64,000 bases of DNA, taken from assembly GCF_014200725.1 (NCBI RefSeq), contig NZ_JACHCL010000002.1:1-64000 (forward strand). The letters run 5' to 3'. The DNA comes from Janthinobacterium silvisoli. Its GTDB lineage: Bacteria; Pseudomonadota; Gammaproteobacteria; Burkholderiales; Burkholderiaceae_D. The notes below the pieces were generated by a model. It saw only the letters and a program-made list of their open reading frames with translations, was not told the DNA's origin and did not search any database. Below are positions 16,410-24,421 of this stretch, piece after piece; positions within the stretch are counted from its first letter, which is position 1; each line of letters begins with the position of its first letter. The translations under genes and the position numbers were made by a program.

Positions 16410-18418
16410 GTCGAAGGTGGCAAGGCCAGGCGCAGGTCGGTTGGCGCCGGCTTGTCCCCTGGTGTCTTGCCGCGCGCCGCCATCACCTTGGCATACGCTT
16501 CCCAGGCCTTGTCATGCACGTTTTCACCGAGCTTGAAACTGAGCGTGTCCTTCAAGGGTAGTGACTTGTGTTCCGGTGCAGGGCCGAAGTTATACAAGGT
16601 CATGGTCTCTGGCTGTGCATTGGGAAACAGTTGCGACGCAGAAATCGGCACCGCGCAGCCGCCGAAACTGGCGCATTTATTATCGCTGGGAGCACTGTAA
16701 ACCTGGCTTCCAGGCGTAGGTTTGGGCGCGCCGCACAGATTGCCCGCCACCTTGCTGACCTTGGCGGAATGGCCACAGGAAGAGCCGCCGCACTGGCCAC
16801 CGCCAGTATCGAGCTGGGCAAAGCCGCAGCCACCCTGGGCCCGGCAACCGTTGGAACCGCGGCAGGTATGGTAGACGGCCAGCGCCGCGCACGACGAGGC
16901 AGCATCGCCTTCCAGCTGCATGCCCTGGCAGGCGTGGTAGAGCACGTCTTTTTCCGGCAGCGGCACGCCCGTCGCCAGGGTCGGTGCCTGGCCCAATACA
17001 GCCCAGCAGATGGCCATGCGGTCGCCCGCGCCCACCATCGATGGATAAGGAAAAACCGTATCCTGCTTGAGCCAATAAGTGTCGAGTACGGACGTGATGC
17101 CATAGATGGCACCGGTGGCTACCGTGCTCAGCATGGCTTGCGTACCGGACTTGTCCTTCAGGCGGTTCAAGGCGCCGGCCACGTCGGACGGCTTGGGAAT
17201 GTTGGCCGGAGCCGTGGCCGGGTTGTAGCGTGCATTGGTCAGCATGGCTTCGTCCCAGCGATTTCCCTGCGCATGCCATGAAGCCCAGGTCTTGATGGGC
17301 AGCTTGTCCTTCACCTGGCCAAAGCGTTCATAGTGATCGTATTCGGCGCTGTCGTGACGGGCGGCGGCATCGCGCGAGGGGGCGCCCTTGCCATCATTCG
17401 TATACGACGGGTAATCGGCTTCCAGCGCGGCCAGGTCTTCGCGGTAATCGGGCTTGACGGCAGCAAGCATGACGCTGCGGCGATAGCGTTGAATGGCGGT
17501 ATCGCTGCCCTCGCCCTGGTCGGTAATGGCCGCCATCATGTCGATCGCCTTGTTGAAGGAGCCGACCTGGCCGCCATCCTGGTCTTGCGGACCGAAACAG
17601 GTATCGAAGCGGGGAAATTCGGCCTTTTCATGGCCGCTCACCTTGCTGTTGAACATATCCTGCTGTACCGAGCCATTGACGAACAGCTTTTGCCACAGGG
17701 TCTGGCCATCCGTATACTCGATGCTGATGTAGCGGGCATAGCATTCATACATATAACCGATGGTGCCGAACAGGGGCAAGTCGTGTACCGACTTGCCCGG
17801 CGTCCAGCCTGGCAGCGGCACCTCGGGGAAATACTTGGTATGGTCGATGCTGTCATAGGCTTGCAGCTGTTCGCGCGCCTGCTGCTCCGGCTGCTCGATG
17901 GCCAGGAACAGGTCGCACTGGTTGTCGTTCAGCTCTTCCAGGTTGACCCGCACATGCTGGTAGCCAGCGGTGTCTTTCAGGTCGACGATATGGGGAATGA
18001 TGGTGAGGTCCTTGCCGTAGCAAGTCCAGCCATGCTGCTGGTTTTGCAGCTCGGTCCCCGTAAAGCATGGCGCGGCGCCGATGGCCGTGCTCAGGTTGGC
18101 GGCCATCTGCAGATGCAGCATTTCCTGGATAAACACGCTGAAAATGATATTGAAAGCGTGCTGCTCGGGCGAGTCAGGCTTGGCCGTGGTGCTCATGCCA
18201 GGCCACTGGCGCCCATCGTAATAGTTGATGCCCTTGGAATTGATCTGGTGCGTGCCCTGTATCGAATACATGGTGCACATATACAGCGGGATGGTGAACA
18301 GTTCCACGCTGACGGCGGCCTGGGCGATGGCCCGCAGGGCGGCAGTATCGGTGGCGAGGCAGTCCAGCGGACGGTTGGTGATAGCTGGCTGCGTACTTCC
18401 TAAAACGGGCATTTTCAT
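16406..18418 (-). CDS. Ferritin-like (VioB-type) protein with a cysteine-rich C-terminal segment
   Basis: This 670-aa protein has an N-terminal ferritin-like domain of the type named after the iminophenyl-pyruvate dimer synthase VioB: helix 1 holds [13 protein letters not shown] and helix 2 holds [14 protein letters not shown] (an ExxH metal pair). Residues around 491-590 contain ten of the eleven cysteines of the C-terminal third, including the run [15 protein letters not shown], then QCGGSSCG, then KCASFGGC. This resembles the CxGxNxCxxxGxC repeats of MNIO-modified proteins. No signal peptide is visible. I chose ATG 18418 over GTG 18430 because GGAG lies 6 nt upstream. It is the first gene of an overlapping operon with the DUF692 oxidase and DUF2063 partner, which suggests its cysteines are modified. 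The reaction of the ferritin-like part is unknown. Confidence 0.85.
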   Translation of the reverse strand: MKMPVLGSTQPAITNRPLDCLATDTAALRAIAQAAVSVELFTIPLYMCTMYSIQGTHQINSKGINYYDGRQWPGMSTTAKPDSPEQHAFNIIFSVFIQEMLHLQMAANLSTAIGAAPCFTGTELQNQQHGWTCYGKDLTIIPHIVDLKDTAGYQHVRVNLEELNDNQCDLFLAIEQPEQQAREQLQAYDSIDHTKYFPEVPLPGWTPGKSVHDLPLFGTIGYMYECYARYISIEYTDGQTLWQKLFVNGSVQQDMFNSKVSGHEKAEFPRFDTCFGPQDQDGGQVGSFNKAIDMMAAITDQGEGSDTAIQRYRRSVMLAAVKPDYREDLAALEADYPSYTNDGKGAPSRDAAARHDSAEYDHYERFGQVKDKLPIKTWASWHAQGNRWDEAMLTNARYNPATAPANIPKPSDVAGALNRLKDKSGTQAMLSTVATGAIYGITSVLDTYWLKQDTVFPYPSMVGAGDRMAICWAVLGQAPTLATGVPLPEKDVLYHACQGMQLEGDAASSCAALAVYHTCRGSNGCRAQGGCGFAQLDTGGGQCGGSSCGHSAKVSKVAGNLCGAPKPTPGSQVYSAPSDNKCASFGGCAVPISASQLFPNAQPETMTLYNFGPAPEHKSLPLKDTLSFKLGENVHDKAWEAYAKVMAARGKTPGDKPAPTDLRLALPPST

Positions 18419-18787
18419 TCTTGTCTCCACAGGAAAGATGCGTTTCGGACGTCAATTTCTGGCTGGCAAAGTGTGCGGCTGGGAGATCATACGCCAAACA
18501 AATATGCTTATTCCATTTTTGCCATTTTATTTTTTTGTTATTGTTTTTATTGATTATTTCGCTGGTGGGCTTTTAAAATCTCTATCCATACGGCACCTTT
18601 TAATGACAATTGGATAGATTTTTTGTCCTGCAAATGTGTAAGGTCGATCCGCGCGCGCAGTGCGCACCTACCGATACAAACATTCAGACACCATCAGGTT
18701 CTCGCTGGAAAATGTCCAGATGGCCTGAATCATCACAGGCAAGTATGCTTGAGAACGTGACTTCCCTATATCCTCAGGAGAGATAGT
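18419..18787. other. Divergent intergenic region before the ferritin-like operon
   Basis: This stretch of 369 bases is AT-rich between 18490 and 18620 and lies between two divergent genes, so it should carry both promoters. A GC-rich self-complementary patch (GCGCGCGCAGTGCGC) lies near 18650. I see no gene and no clear consensus promoter. Confidence 0.5.
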
Positions 18788-19033
18788 ATGGCAACTTGCA
18801 CGGTGTACCACAACCGCCCAGGCGCAGGCCCTGGCCGTATGGCTGCACAAGTGGCACTCGATGACATCCGGCAGCTGCAGCCACTCTGGAACATCACGAT
18901 GGATTGGGACGCGGACCGTAGTGTCTACACCGCCACGCCCAGTCCAGGTGCAACGGTCACTGCCGATGGCTTGCAAACCATCGTCGAGCCGCAGTTCCAG
19001 GGACAGGGTTATCTGTTTTCCAGCACCGCTTAA
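18788..19033 (+). CDS. Small hypothetical protein (81 aa)
   Basis: I do not recognise this protein. The ATG is preceded by AGGAGAG at proper spacing, which supports translation. The product is neutral to acidic with no signal peptide, no membrane segment and one cysteine (residue 4). Part of it (LQPLWNITMDWDADRSVYTA) could form a beta hairpin. It is divergent from the ferritin-like/MNIO operon and convergent with the cyclotransferase gene, with a hairpin between them. It could be a small accessory protein to the MNIO locus, but nothing beyond position supports that. Confidence 0.6.
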   Translation: MATCTVYHNRPGAGPGRMAAQVALDDIRQLQPLWNITMDWDADRSVYTATPSPGATVTADGLQTIVEPQFQGQGYLFSSTA

Positions 19034-19036
19034 GTC

Positions 19037-19065
19037 CAGGCAGCAGGCGCCATGGCTGCTGCCTG
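19037..19065. terminator. Hairpin between convergent genes
   Basis: CAGGCAGCAG (19037-19046) and CTGCTGCCTG (19056-19065) form a perfect 10-bp stem with a 9-nt loop. There is no T run, but its place between convergent stops suits transcription end. Confidence 0.45.
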
Positions 19066-19073
19066 ATCGGCTA

Positions 19074-19892
19074 TCAGCGCCCTTCGATGCGGATCAGTTC
19101 GATCTCGAACAGCTTGGGCCACAGCTTGCCGGTGACAAACAGGCGCTTGCCGTGCGCATCCCAGGCGATGCCGTTGAGCACAGCATCTGGATTGTCGGTG
19201 CCCCGCTGATCCGTTGGCAGCAAGCCGGTCAGGTCGATCCATCCCACCACCTTGCCGCTGGCCGGATCGATGCGGGCGATCACGTCGGCGCCCCAGACGT
19301 TGGCGAACAGCTGGCCGTCGACCATTTCCAGCTCATTCAGGCGCGTGATCGGCTTGCCCTCGGCCTTGACTTCGACGCGGCGTACTTCGGCCAGGGTTTT
19401 CGGGTCCAGCACGCGGATGAAGGCGCTGCCGTCGCTCATGTAGACATACTTTCGGTCGCTGGCCAGGCCCCAGCCTTCGCCCGTGTAGCTGAACTTGCGC
19501 TTGAGCTTAAAGGTTTTCTGGTCGAACACATAACCGACTTGCGAAGTCCAGGTCAGGCCAACGATCTCATCGCCCACATCGGTGATGCCTTCGCCGAATA
19601 CATCCTTGTCCATCATGGTTCGCTGCAACACCTTGCCGGTGCTCAGTTCCACCTTGCGCAAGGACGATTGCCCGTTCTGGCCCGTGCTTTCATACAAATG
19701 GCCATCCTTGAAAATCAAGCCCTGCGTAAATGCCTGCGGATCGTGCGGATAGGTATTCTTGACAAAGTAACCATACACGGGGATAGCGGCCTGGGCATAG
19801 CCCATCTCGCTCATCAGGCCCACGGTGCATAACAAGCCCAGCAGCAAAGATCCCGCGTGGCGCTTCCAATTGGCTTTCCCGGTGATGTACAT
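19074..19892 (-). CDS. Glutaminyl-peptide cyclotransferase (bacterial beta-propeller type)
   Basis: This exported enzyme converts N-terminal glutamine to pyroglutamate. It belongs to the plant/bacterial five-bladed propeller family (glutamine cyclotransferase): FTQGLIFKDGHLYESTGQNG, LNELEMVDGQLFANVW and the C-terminal LNGIAWDAHGKRLFVTGKLWP are diagnostic. A hydrophobic leader (about LLLGLLCTVGLM) ends near YAQAA, so it is probably periplasmic. Start choice is uncertain: ATG 19892 gives a normal leader, and a GTG at 19919 abuts the LysR stop. It follows the LysR regulator on the same strand and may be cotranscribed with it. Confidence 0.88.
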   Translation of the reverse strand: MYITGKANWKRHAGSLLLGLLCTVGLMSEMGYAQAAIPVYGYFVKNTYPHDPQAFTQGLIFKDGHLYESTGQNGQSSLRKVELSTGKVLQRTMMDKDVFGEGITDVGDEIVGLTWTSQVGYVFDQKTFKLKRKFSYTGEGWGLASDRKYVYMSDGSAFIRVLDPKTLAEVRRVEVKAEGKPITRLNELEMVDGQLFANVWGADVIARIDPASGKVVGWIDLTGLLPTDQRGTDNPDAVLNGIAWDAHGKRLFVTGKLWPKLFEIELIRIEGR

Positions 19893-19919
19893 TTGTGGTG
19901 GCAAAAAGTGGAGAAGCAC

Positions 19920-20828
19920 CTATTGTAAGCGGGCGGCGCGCGCCATGTGCGAACGCAGTAATTCGACCCAGGCGCGGGCCGCAAAGGACAGCCGGCTGCC
20001 ACGGCGCCAGGCCAGCATCAAATTCCATTCCAGCACCGGTTCCGTCACGGGGACGATAGCGAACTGGGATGCGTCGAGGGTGTCGCAAAACGTTTTCGGC
20101 AACAGACACACACCCACGCCCAAGCGTACCAGCGAAGCAATAAAATCCCACTGGCCGCTGCGGCCGGCGATGCGCGGCGTAAAGCCCGCTTGCTGGCAGG
20201 CCGCCATCACCACATCGTTAAGGGCGTAGGAATCGCCATAAAATACAAAGGGGCTGTCAGACAGCTCGGCCATGGCAACGGTCTGCCGGCCGCGCCATGG
20301 CGATTCCAGCGGTGCCAGCAGGCACAAGGGCGAGCGCACCAGCGGCAGCGCTTCGAAATCTTGCCAGATGCCGGCATTGCCCGAATAGTCGAGCATGGTA
20401 CCCAGTTCAATATTACCCTTGCGTAATTCACGCTCGATCGCCTGCGAGCCACTTTCATACATTTTCAGTGCTATGCGCGGATAACGCCGGTGGTATTCGG
20501 CCAGCCAGGGCGCCATCACCGAATGGGTCTGCGGCGATACACCGATGCATAGTTCGCCCCGTTCCATCTGTTGCAGATCGCGCAATTCCACGCCCAGTTC
20601 CGCATGCAGGGCCAGCAAGGCATGCGCACGCGACAGCACCACCCTGCCCGCATCCGTCAAGGTAAAACGCTTGCCCTGGCGATCCAGCAAATCAAGGCCC
20701 AGCGACTGTTCCAGCTGCGCAATCATCTTGCTGACCGTCGGCTGCGTCACATGCAGCCTGGCGGCGGCGCGCGTAAAACTGGCTTGTTCGACCACTTCAA
20801 CGAAGTAGCGCAAGGAGCGTATATCCAT
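19920..20828 (-). CDS. LysR-family regulator, probable control of the CidA/LrgB pair
   Basis: This 302-aa LysR-type regulator has the N-terminal winged helix (MDIRSLRYFVEVVEQASFTRAA and the recognition helix around TQPTVSKMIAQLE) and a C-terminal effector-binding domain of the periplasmic-protein fold. I chose ATG 20828, which gives the family start; an ATG four codons upstream is possible. It is divergent from a CidA-LrgB type pair, an arrangement found for CidR-like and YwbI-like regulators, which respond to acetate or pyruvate overflow. That effector is knowledge of the family, not visible here. Confidence 0.9.
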   Translation of the reverse strand: MDIRSLRYFVEVVEQASFTRAAARLHVTQPTVSKMIAQLEQSLGLDLLDRQGKRFTLTDAGRVVLSRAHALLALHAELGVELRDLQQMERGELCIGVSPQTHSVMAPWLAEYHRRYPRIALKMYESGSQAIERELRKGNIELGTMLDYSGNAGIWQDFEALPLVRSPLCLLAPLESPWRGRQTVAMAELSDSPFVFYGDSYALNDVVMAACQQAGFTPRIAGRSGQWDFIASLVRLGVGVCLLPKTFCDTLDASQFAIVPVTEPVLEWNLMLAWRRGSRLSFAARAWVELLRSHMARAARLQ

Positions 20829-20839
20829 GATGCATTCCA

Positions 20840-20853
20840 ATATCGAATGATAT
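20840..20853. promoter_or_regulatory. Candidate LysR operator
   Basis: ATATC-GAAT-GATAT is a perfect interrupted dyad containing a T-N11-A core, just upstream of the LysR start and in the divergent region of the CidA-like gene. LysR regulators bind such sites. Confidence 0.45.
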
Positions 20854-20987
20854 CCATGATTTTAAGTCATTTTATCTTTCGATGAGTGGCCCCTACAATG
20901 ACATCTCCCTCTTCCTGAAAGTGTGTCTTGAAAGCCCCCGCCCGTCCTGCGCCGTATTCCACCCTGTCTTTTCATCTATGGACGCCC

Positions 20988-21386
20988 ATGCAAACCTTAT
21001 GGCAAGTGGGGCTGCTGATCGTGATCTGGTGGCTGGCTGACCGCGCCGTCAACGCTGTGCATTTGCCGCTGTCCGGCGGCGTGGTCGGCCTGTTCGTGCT
21101 GGTGGCCTTGCTACTGTCGGGCAAGATGCGCCCGGCCAGCGTGGAACGGGGAGCCAACTGGCTGCTGGCAAACATGCTGCTGTTTTTTATCCCGCTGGTG
21201 GTATCGGTGGTGCAATTCACCCAGTTACTGAAGGACCAGGGCTTGAGCCTGCTGCTCGATATCGGCCTCGGTTTTATCTGCGTTCTGCTGGCCACGGCCT
21301 GGACTGTGGAGCATGTGTGCCGTTATGAACGGCAGCGGCGCCTGGCCATGCTGCGCCGCCAGCGCGCTGCGCGGAGAGCCGCATGA
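20988..21386 (+). CDS. CidA/LrgA family holin-like membrane protein
   Basis: This small inner-membrane protein has four hydrophobic segments and the family block LPLSGGVVGLFVLVALLL followed by ANMLLFFIPLVVSVVQF. The C-terminus is strongly basic (RRQRAARRAA). CidA/LrgA proteins are holin-like and influence murein hydrolase activity, autolysis and pyruvate uptake together with a CidB/LrgB partner. The ATG at 20988 matches the family N-terminus; an in-frame TTG at 20928 would add 20 residues. Its last codons overlap the next gene by 4 nt. Confidence 0.85.
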   Translation: MQTLWQVGLLIVIWWLADRAVNAVHLPLSGGVVGLFVLVALLLSGKMRPASVERGANWLLANMLLFFIPLVVSVVQFTQLLKDQGLSLLLDIGLGFICVLLATAWTVEHVCRYERQRRLAMLRRQRAARRAA

Positions 21387-22078
21387 GCTTGCTGCCGCTG
21401 ATATTTTTGCTGCTGACCCTGGTCCTGTTTTACGCCAACCAGGCCTTGCACCGCCGTCACCCACACTTTTTGCTGACGCCGGCCATTTGCACTTCGGCCA
21501 TCCTGATCGCCACCCTGGCTCTGACATCAACCCCGTTTGCCACCTATTTTGGCGAAACGCAGTGGCTGTCTTGGCTGCTGGGCCCGGCTACGGTGGCGTT
21601 TGCCCTGCCGCTGTACCAGGAACGCAAGCTGATCCGCAAGCACTGGCTGGCCTTGTCGCTGGGCAGCCTGGCGGGTATCGCCGCCTCGCTGCTTGCCACC
21701 GTGCTGCTGGACCATGTGCTGGGCTTGCACGGCAGCATGGCGCGCAGCCTGCTGGCCCGCTCCGTGTCGACGCCATTCGCACTGGAAGCGTCACGCCATA
21801 TGGGCGGCTCAAGCCAGCTAACGGGCGTGTTCGTGATCATCACCGGGCTGTTCGGCTTGTTGCTGGGCAGGCCGCTGCTGCAACTGCTGCCCTTGCGCAT
21901 GCGTATCGCCCGTGGTGCGCCATACGGAGCGGCTGCGCATGCCTTCGGCCTGTCCGTGGCGCGCAAGGTGGGGGGCGAAGAAGGCGCCGTGGCCAGCCTG
22001 ACGATGATTTTTTCCGGCATCGTCACGGTACTGCTGTCGCCGCTGCTGGGGCCATTGCTGGGACGGCTGCTGGGCTAA
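21383..22078 (+). CDS. LrgB/CidB family membrane protein
   Basis: This 231-aa inner-membrane protein belongs to the LrgB family, with many hydrophobic segments and the conserved blocks ATVAFALPLYQ, ARSVSTPFALE and GAAAHAFGLSVAR. It is the partner of the upstream CidA/LrgA protein and is translationally coupled to it. The pair is thought to control autolysis and metabolite (pyruvate or glycolate) movement. Its stop overlaps the stop of the convergent small gene by 4 nt. Confidence 0.9.
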   Translation: MSLLPLIFLLLTLVLFYANQALHRRHPHFLLTPAICTSAILIATLALTSTPFATYFGETQWLSWLLGPATVAFALPLYQERKLIRKHWLALSLGSLAGIAASLLATVLLDHVLGLHGSMARSLLARSVSTPFALEASRHMGGSSQLTGVFVIITGLFGLLLGRPLLQLLPLRMRIARGAPYGAAAHAFGLSVARKVGGEEGAVASLTMIFSGIVTVLLSPLLGPLLGRLLG

Positions 22079-22437
22079 TCTGTCTCCAGCAGCCTGAAAA
22101 CCAGCGAGTTTTGAGCATAGTCGGCAACCAGGGTGAGGTCCGTCGCTGCCCCTGCCGACCATAATTGACACCACAGTCGCTTGGACTGCGGCTCGTCTTG
22201 CATCTCTTCGCTGTCAAACGGCACCCTGCCCGTCCTGTCTGCCTGGAACGCCAGCGCATACGGCGGCAGCGTCAATTGTTCAAGGTTGTCGCCCGACGAA
22301 ACCAGCTCCTCGCTAATCTCTTCAGCAATGGCCCGGTTGATGCCAAAGTGCGCTAAAGCAGCTGCATCGCCGCTCTGGATGGCCTTCAACAGCTCGCCAG
22401 CGAGCCGATACGCGGTGTCGTTGTCAAATACTGTCAT
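22075..22437 (-). CDS. Hypothetical protein (120 aa)
   Basis: I do not recognise this family. The 120-aa acidic, soluble product has an N-terminal helical part (YRLAGELLKAIQSGDAAALAHFG) and a C-terminal part with LWCQLWSAGAATDLTLVADY that looks like alternating beta strands ending in a short FRLLETD tail. The arrangement resembles small proteins with an SnoaL-like or DUF7668-like fold, but that is a guess. Its start overlaps the stop of the TetR gene by 4 nt, so it is cotranscribed with it. Confidence 0.65.
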   Translation of the reverse strand: MTVFDNDTAYRLAGELLKAIQSGDAAALAHFGINRAIAEEISEELVSSGDNLEQLTLPPYALAFQADRTGRVPFDSEEMQDEPQSKRLWCQLWSAGAATDLTLVADYAQNSLVFRLLETD

Positions 22438-23135
22438 TGCCTGGTTCCCGTGTTGTGAAGCATGCCTTGCACGATCAAATCGATCCCTGCCAGAAAGTCC
22501 GCCCGGTCGTCATGCTCGCGTAATTTCGCAGCCACGCTGCGGGTAAACGGATACTCTTGCGCATCGAGCTGCGACCAGGCAGCCGACAGGGTTTCCAGGA
22601 AATGTGTTCGTTCCAGATCCTGGACCCGGGCGATCGATGCATTGGCCGCGTTCTGGCCGCCGACGCCCAGCAGATAATTCAACAAGGTACAGGCCGCAAC
22701 CCATTGCCGGCTAGCCGGTACGCCCAGCGCGGCCACTTGCTGACCCAGCCGCTCGAGGAGTCGCACGGTGGGCAGCTGGCCTGGAGCCTGTGACAAGGCC
22801 GAGCCCAGCCAGGGGTGCTGGTCCATGGCATCGAACACGGCCAGCGCCAGGGTCTGGATGTTTTGCCGAGGCGTAGCAGCCGGCAAGGAAACGCCGATAG
22901 CCCGGGCCATGATCACGTCGGACGCCGCCGTAAACAAGGCATCCTTGTCCGCCACATGCCAGTAAATCGCCCCTGCGCCCGTGGCCAGCTTCGTTGCCAG
23001 CGCGCGGAAGGTCAGGCCATTCTCGCCGCTGCTATCGAGCAAGGCGATCGCCGCGTCGATGATGGTATCGCGCGATAAGGCTGCTTCACCTCTTGAGGCG
23101 CGCCTTGAATTCTTCGTTACATTTTCAGTCATCAC
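22434..23135 (-). CDS. TetR-family transcriptional repressor
   Basis: This 233-aa regulator has an N-terminal TetR helix-turn-helix (TIIDAAIALLDSSGENGLTFRALATKLATGAGAIYWHVADKD region, about 24-66) and a TetR_C type ligand-binding domain. It is divergent from a TetX-like flavin monooxygenase, so it should repress that gene and itself; the perfect dyad at 23173-23191 between them is the candidate operator. The inducer is unknown. A 120-aa unknown protein is coupled downstream. Confidence 0.9.
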   Translation of the reverse strand: MMTENVTKNSRRASRGEAALSRDTIIDAAIALLDSSGENGLTFRALATKLATGAGAIYWHVADKDALFTAASDVIMARAIGVSLPAATPRQNIQTLALAVFDAMDQHPWLGSALSQAPGQLPTVRLLERLGQQVAALGVPASRQWVAACTLLNYLLGVGGQNAANASIARVQDLERTHFLETLSAAWSQLDAQEYPFTRSVAAKLREHDDRADFLAGIDLIVQGMLHNTGTRQ

Positions 23136-23140
23136 TTATC

Positions 23141-23169
23141 TTGACACAGATGATGGCCAGGTGCAAAAT
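23141..23169 (+). promoter_or_regulatory. Promoter of the TetX-like monooxygenase gene
   Basis: TTGACA (23141-23146), a 17-nt spacer and CAAAAT (23164-23169) form a reasonable sigma-70 promoter reading toward the monooxygenase gene. Confidence 0.5.
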
Positions 23170-23172
23170 CCG

Positions 23173-23191
23173 AATGGAACATTGTTCCATT
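23173..23191. promoter_or_regulatory. Candidate TetR operator
   Basis: AATGGAAC-ATT-GTTCCATT is a perfect dyad with 8-bp arms and a 3-nt centre, placed across the expected transcription start of the monooxygenase promoter. Its place in the TetR/monooxygenase divergent region makes it the likely repressor site. Confidence 0.6.
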
Positions 23192-23224
23192 AACGTTTTT
23201 ACGACTTTCCTTAAAGGAAACACC

Positions 23225-24355
23225 ATGCATACACCTATCGCTATCATCGGCGCGGGCCTGGGCGGCTTGATACTGGCCCGCGTGCTGCACGTGCACGGCA
23301 TCGCCGCCACGGTCTACGAAGCGGAAGCCTCGGCGCAAGCGCGCAGCCAGGGCGGCATGCTCGATATACACGAATACAACGGGCAACTGGCGCTCAAGGC
23401 GGCCGGTTTGTTCGATGCTTTCCAGACCCTGATCCACCCGGGCGGACAAGCCACCCGCATGCTGGACAGCCAGGGTGTAGTCTTGTTCGAACAGCCGGAC
23501 GACGGCAGCGGTGGCCGGCCTGAGGTGCAGCGGGGCGAGCTGCGCCGCATCCTGCTCGAGTCCTTGCCTGCCGGCACGGTGCGCTGGGGCCACAAACTGA
23601 CGTCCGTTCACGCACTGGGCGACGGCCGGCACAGCTTGACCTTTGCCGATAACACCATGGCCACCACCAGCCTGCTGGTCGGCGCAGACGGCGCCTGGTC
23701 CAAAGTCCGTCCACTGGTTTCCGAGGCAAAACCGGTGTACACAGGCACCTCCTTCGTTGAAACCTATCTGTTCGACAGCGATAAACGCCACCCGGCTAGC
23801 GCGGTCGCCGTGGGCGGCGGCTCGCTGTTTTCCTTGACGCCTGGCAAAGGCATACTGGCCCACCGCGAACCCGATGGTCTGCTGCATACCTACGTGGCCT
23901 TGAGTAAGCCGCAAGAGTGGTTTGCCAGCATCGACTTCAGCGATGCGGCCGCCCTGGCCCGCGTGGCGGCAGAGTTTGCCGGCTGGGCGCCAGCGCTGAC
24001 CGCCCTGATCACCGATGGCGAAACCACGCCCGTGCTGCGCGCCCTGCATGCCCTGCCCCTGGCCCACCAATGGCCACGCGTACCGGGTGTGACCTTGCTG
24101 GGGGACGCAGCCCATTTGATGGTGCCATCCGGCGAAGGCGCCAACCTGGCCATGTACGACGGCGCCGAGCTGGCGCAAGCGATTGCCGCCCACCCAGGCG
24201 ACGTGGAAGCGGCGCTGCTGGCCTATGAAACAGCCTTGTTCGTGCGCAGTGCAACAGAGGCGCAAGATGCGGAAAAGCTCTTCAAGATCTGCTTTGGTGA
24301 TGAGGCGCCGCATAGCCTGGTGCGCTTCTTCAGGGGTTTTCAGGAAGCAAAGTGA
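23225..24355 (+). CDS. TetX-like FAD-dependent monooxygenase
   Basis: This 376-aa class A flavin monooxygenase has the FAD-binding GAGLGGLILARVL near the N-terminus, the GADGAWSKVR block in the middle and the second FAD motif LLGDAAHLMVPSGEGAN, a TetX-type signature. AAAGGA precedes the ATG at 23225. TetX enzymes hydroxylate tetracyclines, but many relatives oxidise other aromatic compounds, so resistance should not be assumed. Regulation by the divergent TetR protein fits a substrate-induced detoxification gene. Confidence 0.85.
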   Translation: MHTPIAIIGAGLGGLILARVLHVHGIAATVYEAEASAQARSQGGMLDIHEYNGQLALKAAGLFDAFQTLIHPGGQATRMLDSQGVVLFEQPDDGSGGRPEVQRGELRRILLESLPAGTVRWGHKLTSVHALGDGRHSLTFADNTMATTSLLVGADGAWSKVRPLVSEAKPVYTGTSFVETYLFDSDKRHPASAVAVGGGSLFSLTPGKGILAHREPDGLLHTYVALSKPQEWFASIDFSDAAALARVAAEFAGWAPALTALITDGETTPVLRALHALPLAHQWPRVPGVTLLGDAAHLMVPSGEGANLAMYDGAELAQAIAAHPGDVEAALLAYETALFVRSATEAQDAEKLFKICFGDEAPHSLVRFFRGFQEAK

Positions 24356-24421
24356 CACGCACTGACGCCGGCAACGTTTATCGGGGATAATAAGCGTCCA
24401 CGCCCTGTCAACTTTGCCACA

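Noticed and set aside
16406-18418. Idea that the VioB-type protein marks a violacein operon
   Set aside because: No vioA, vioC, vioD or vioE gene is nearby, and the resemblance covers only the ferritin-like domain.
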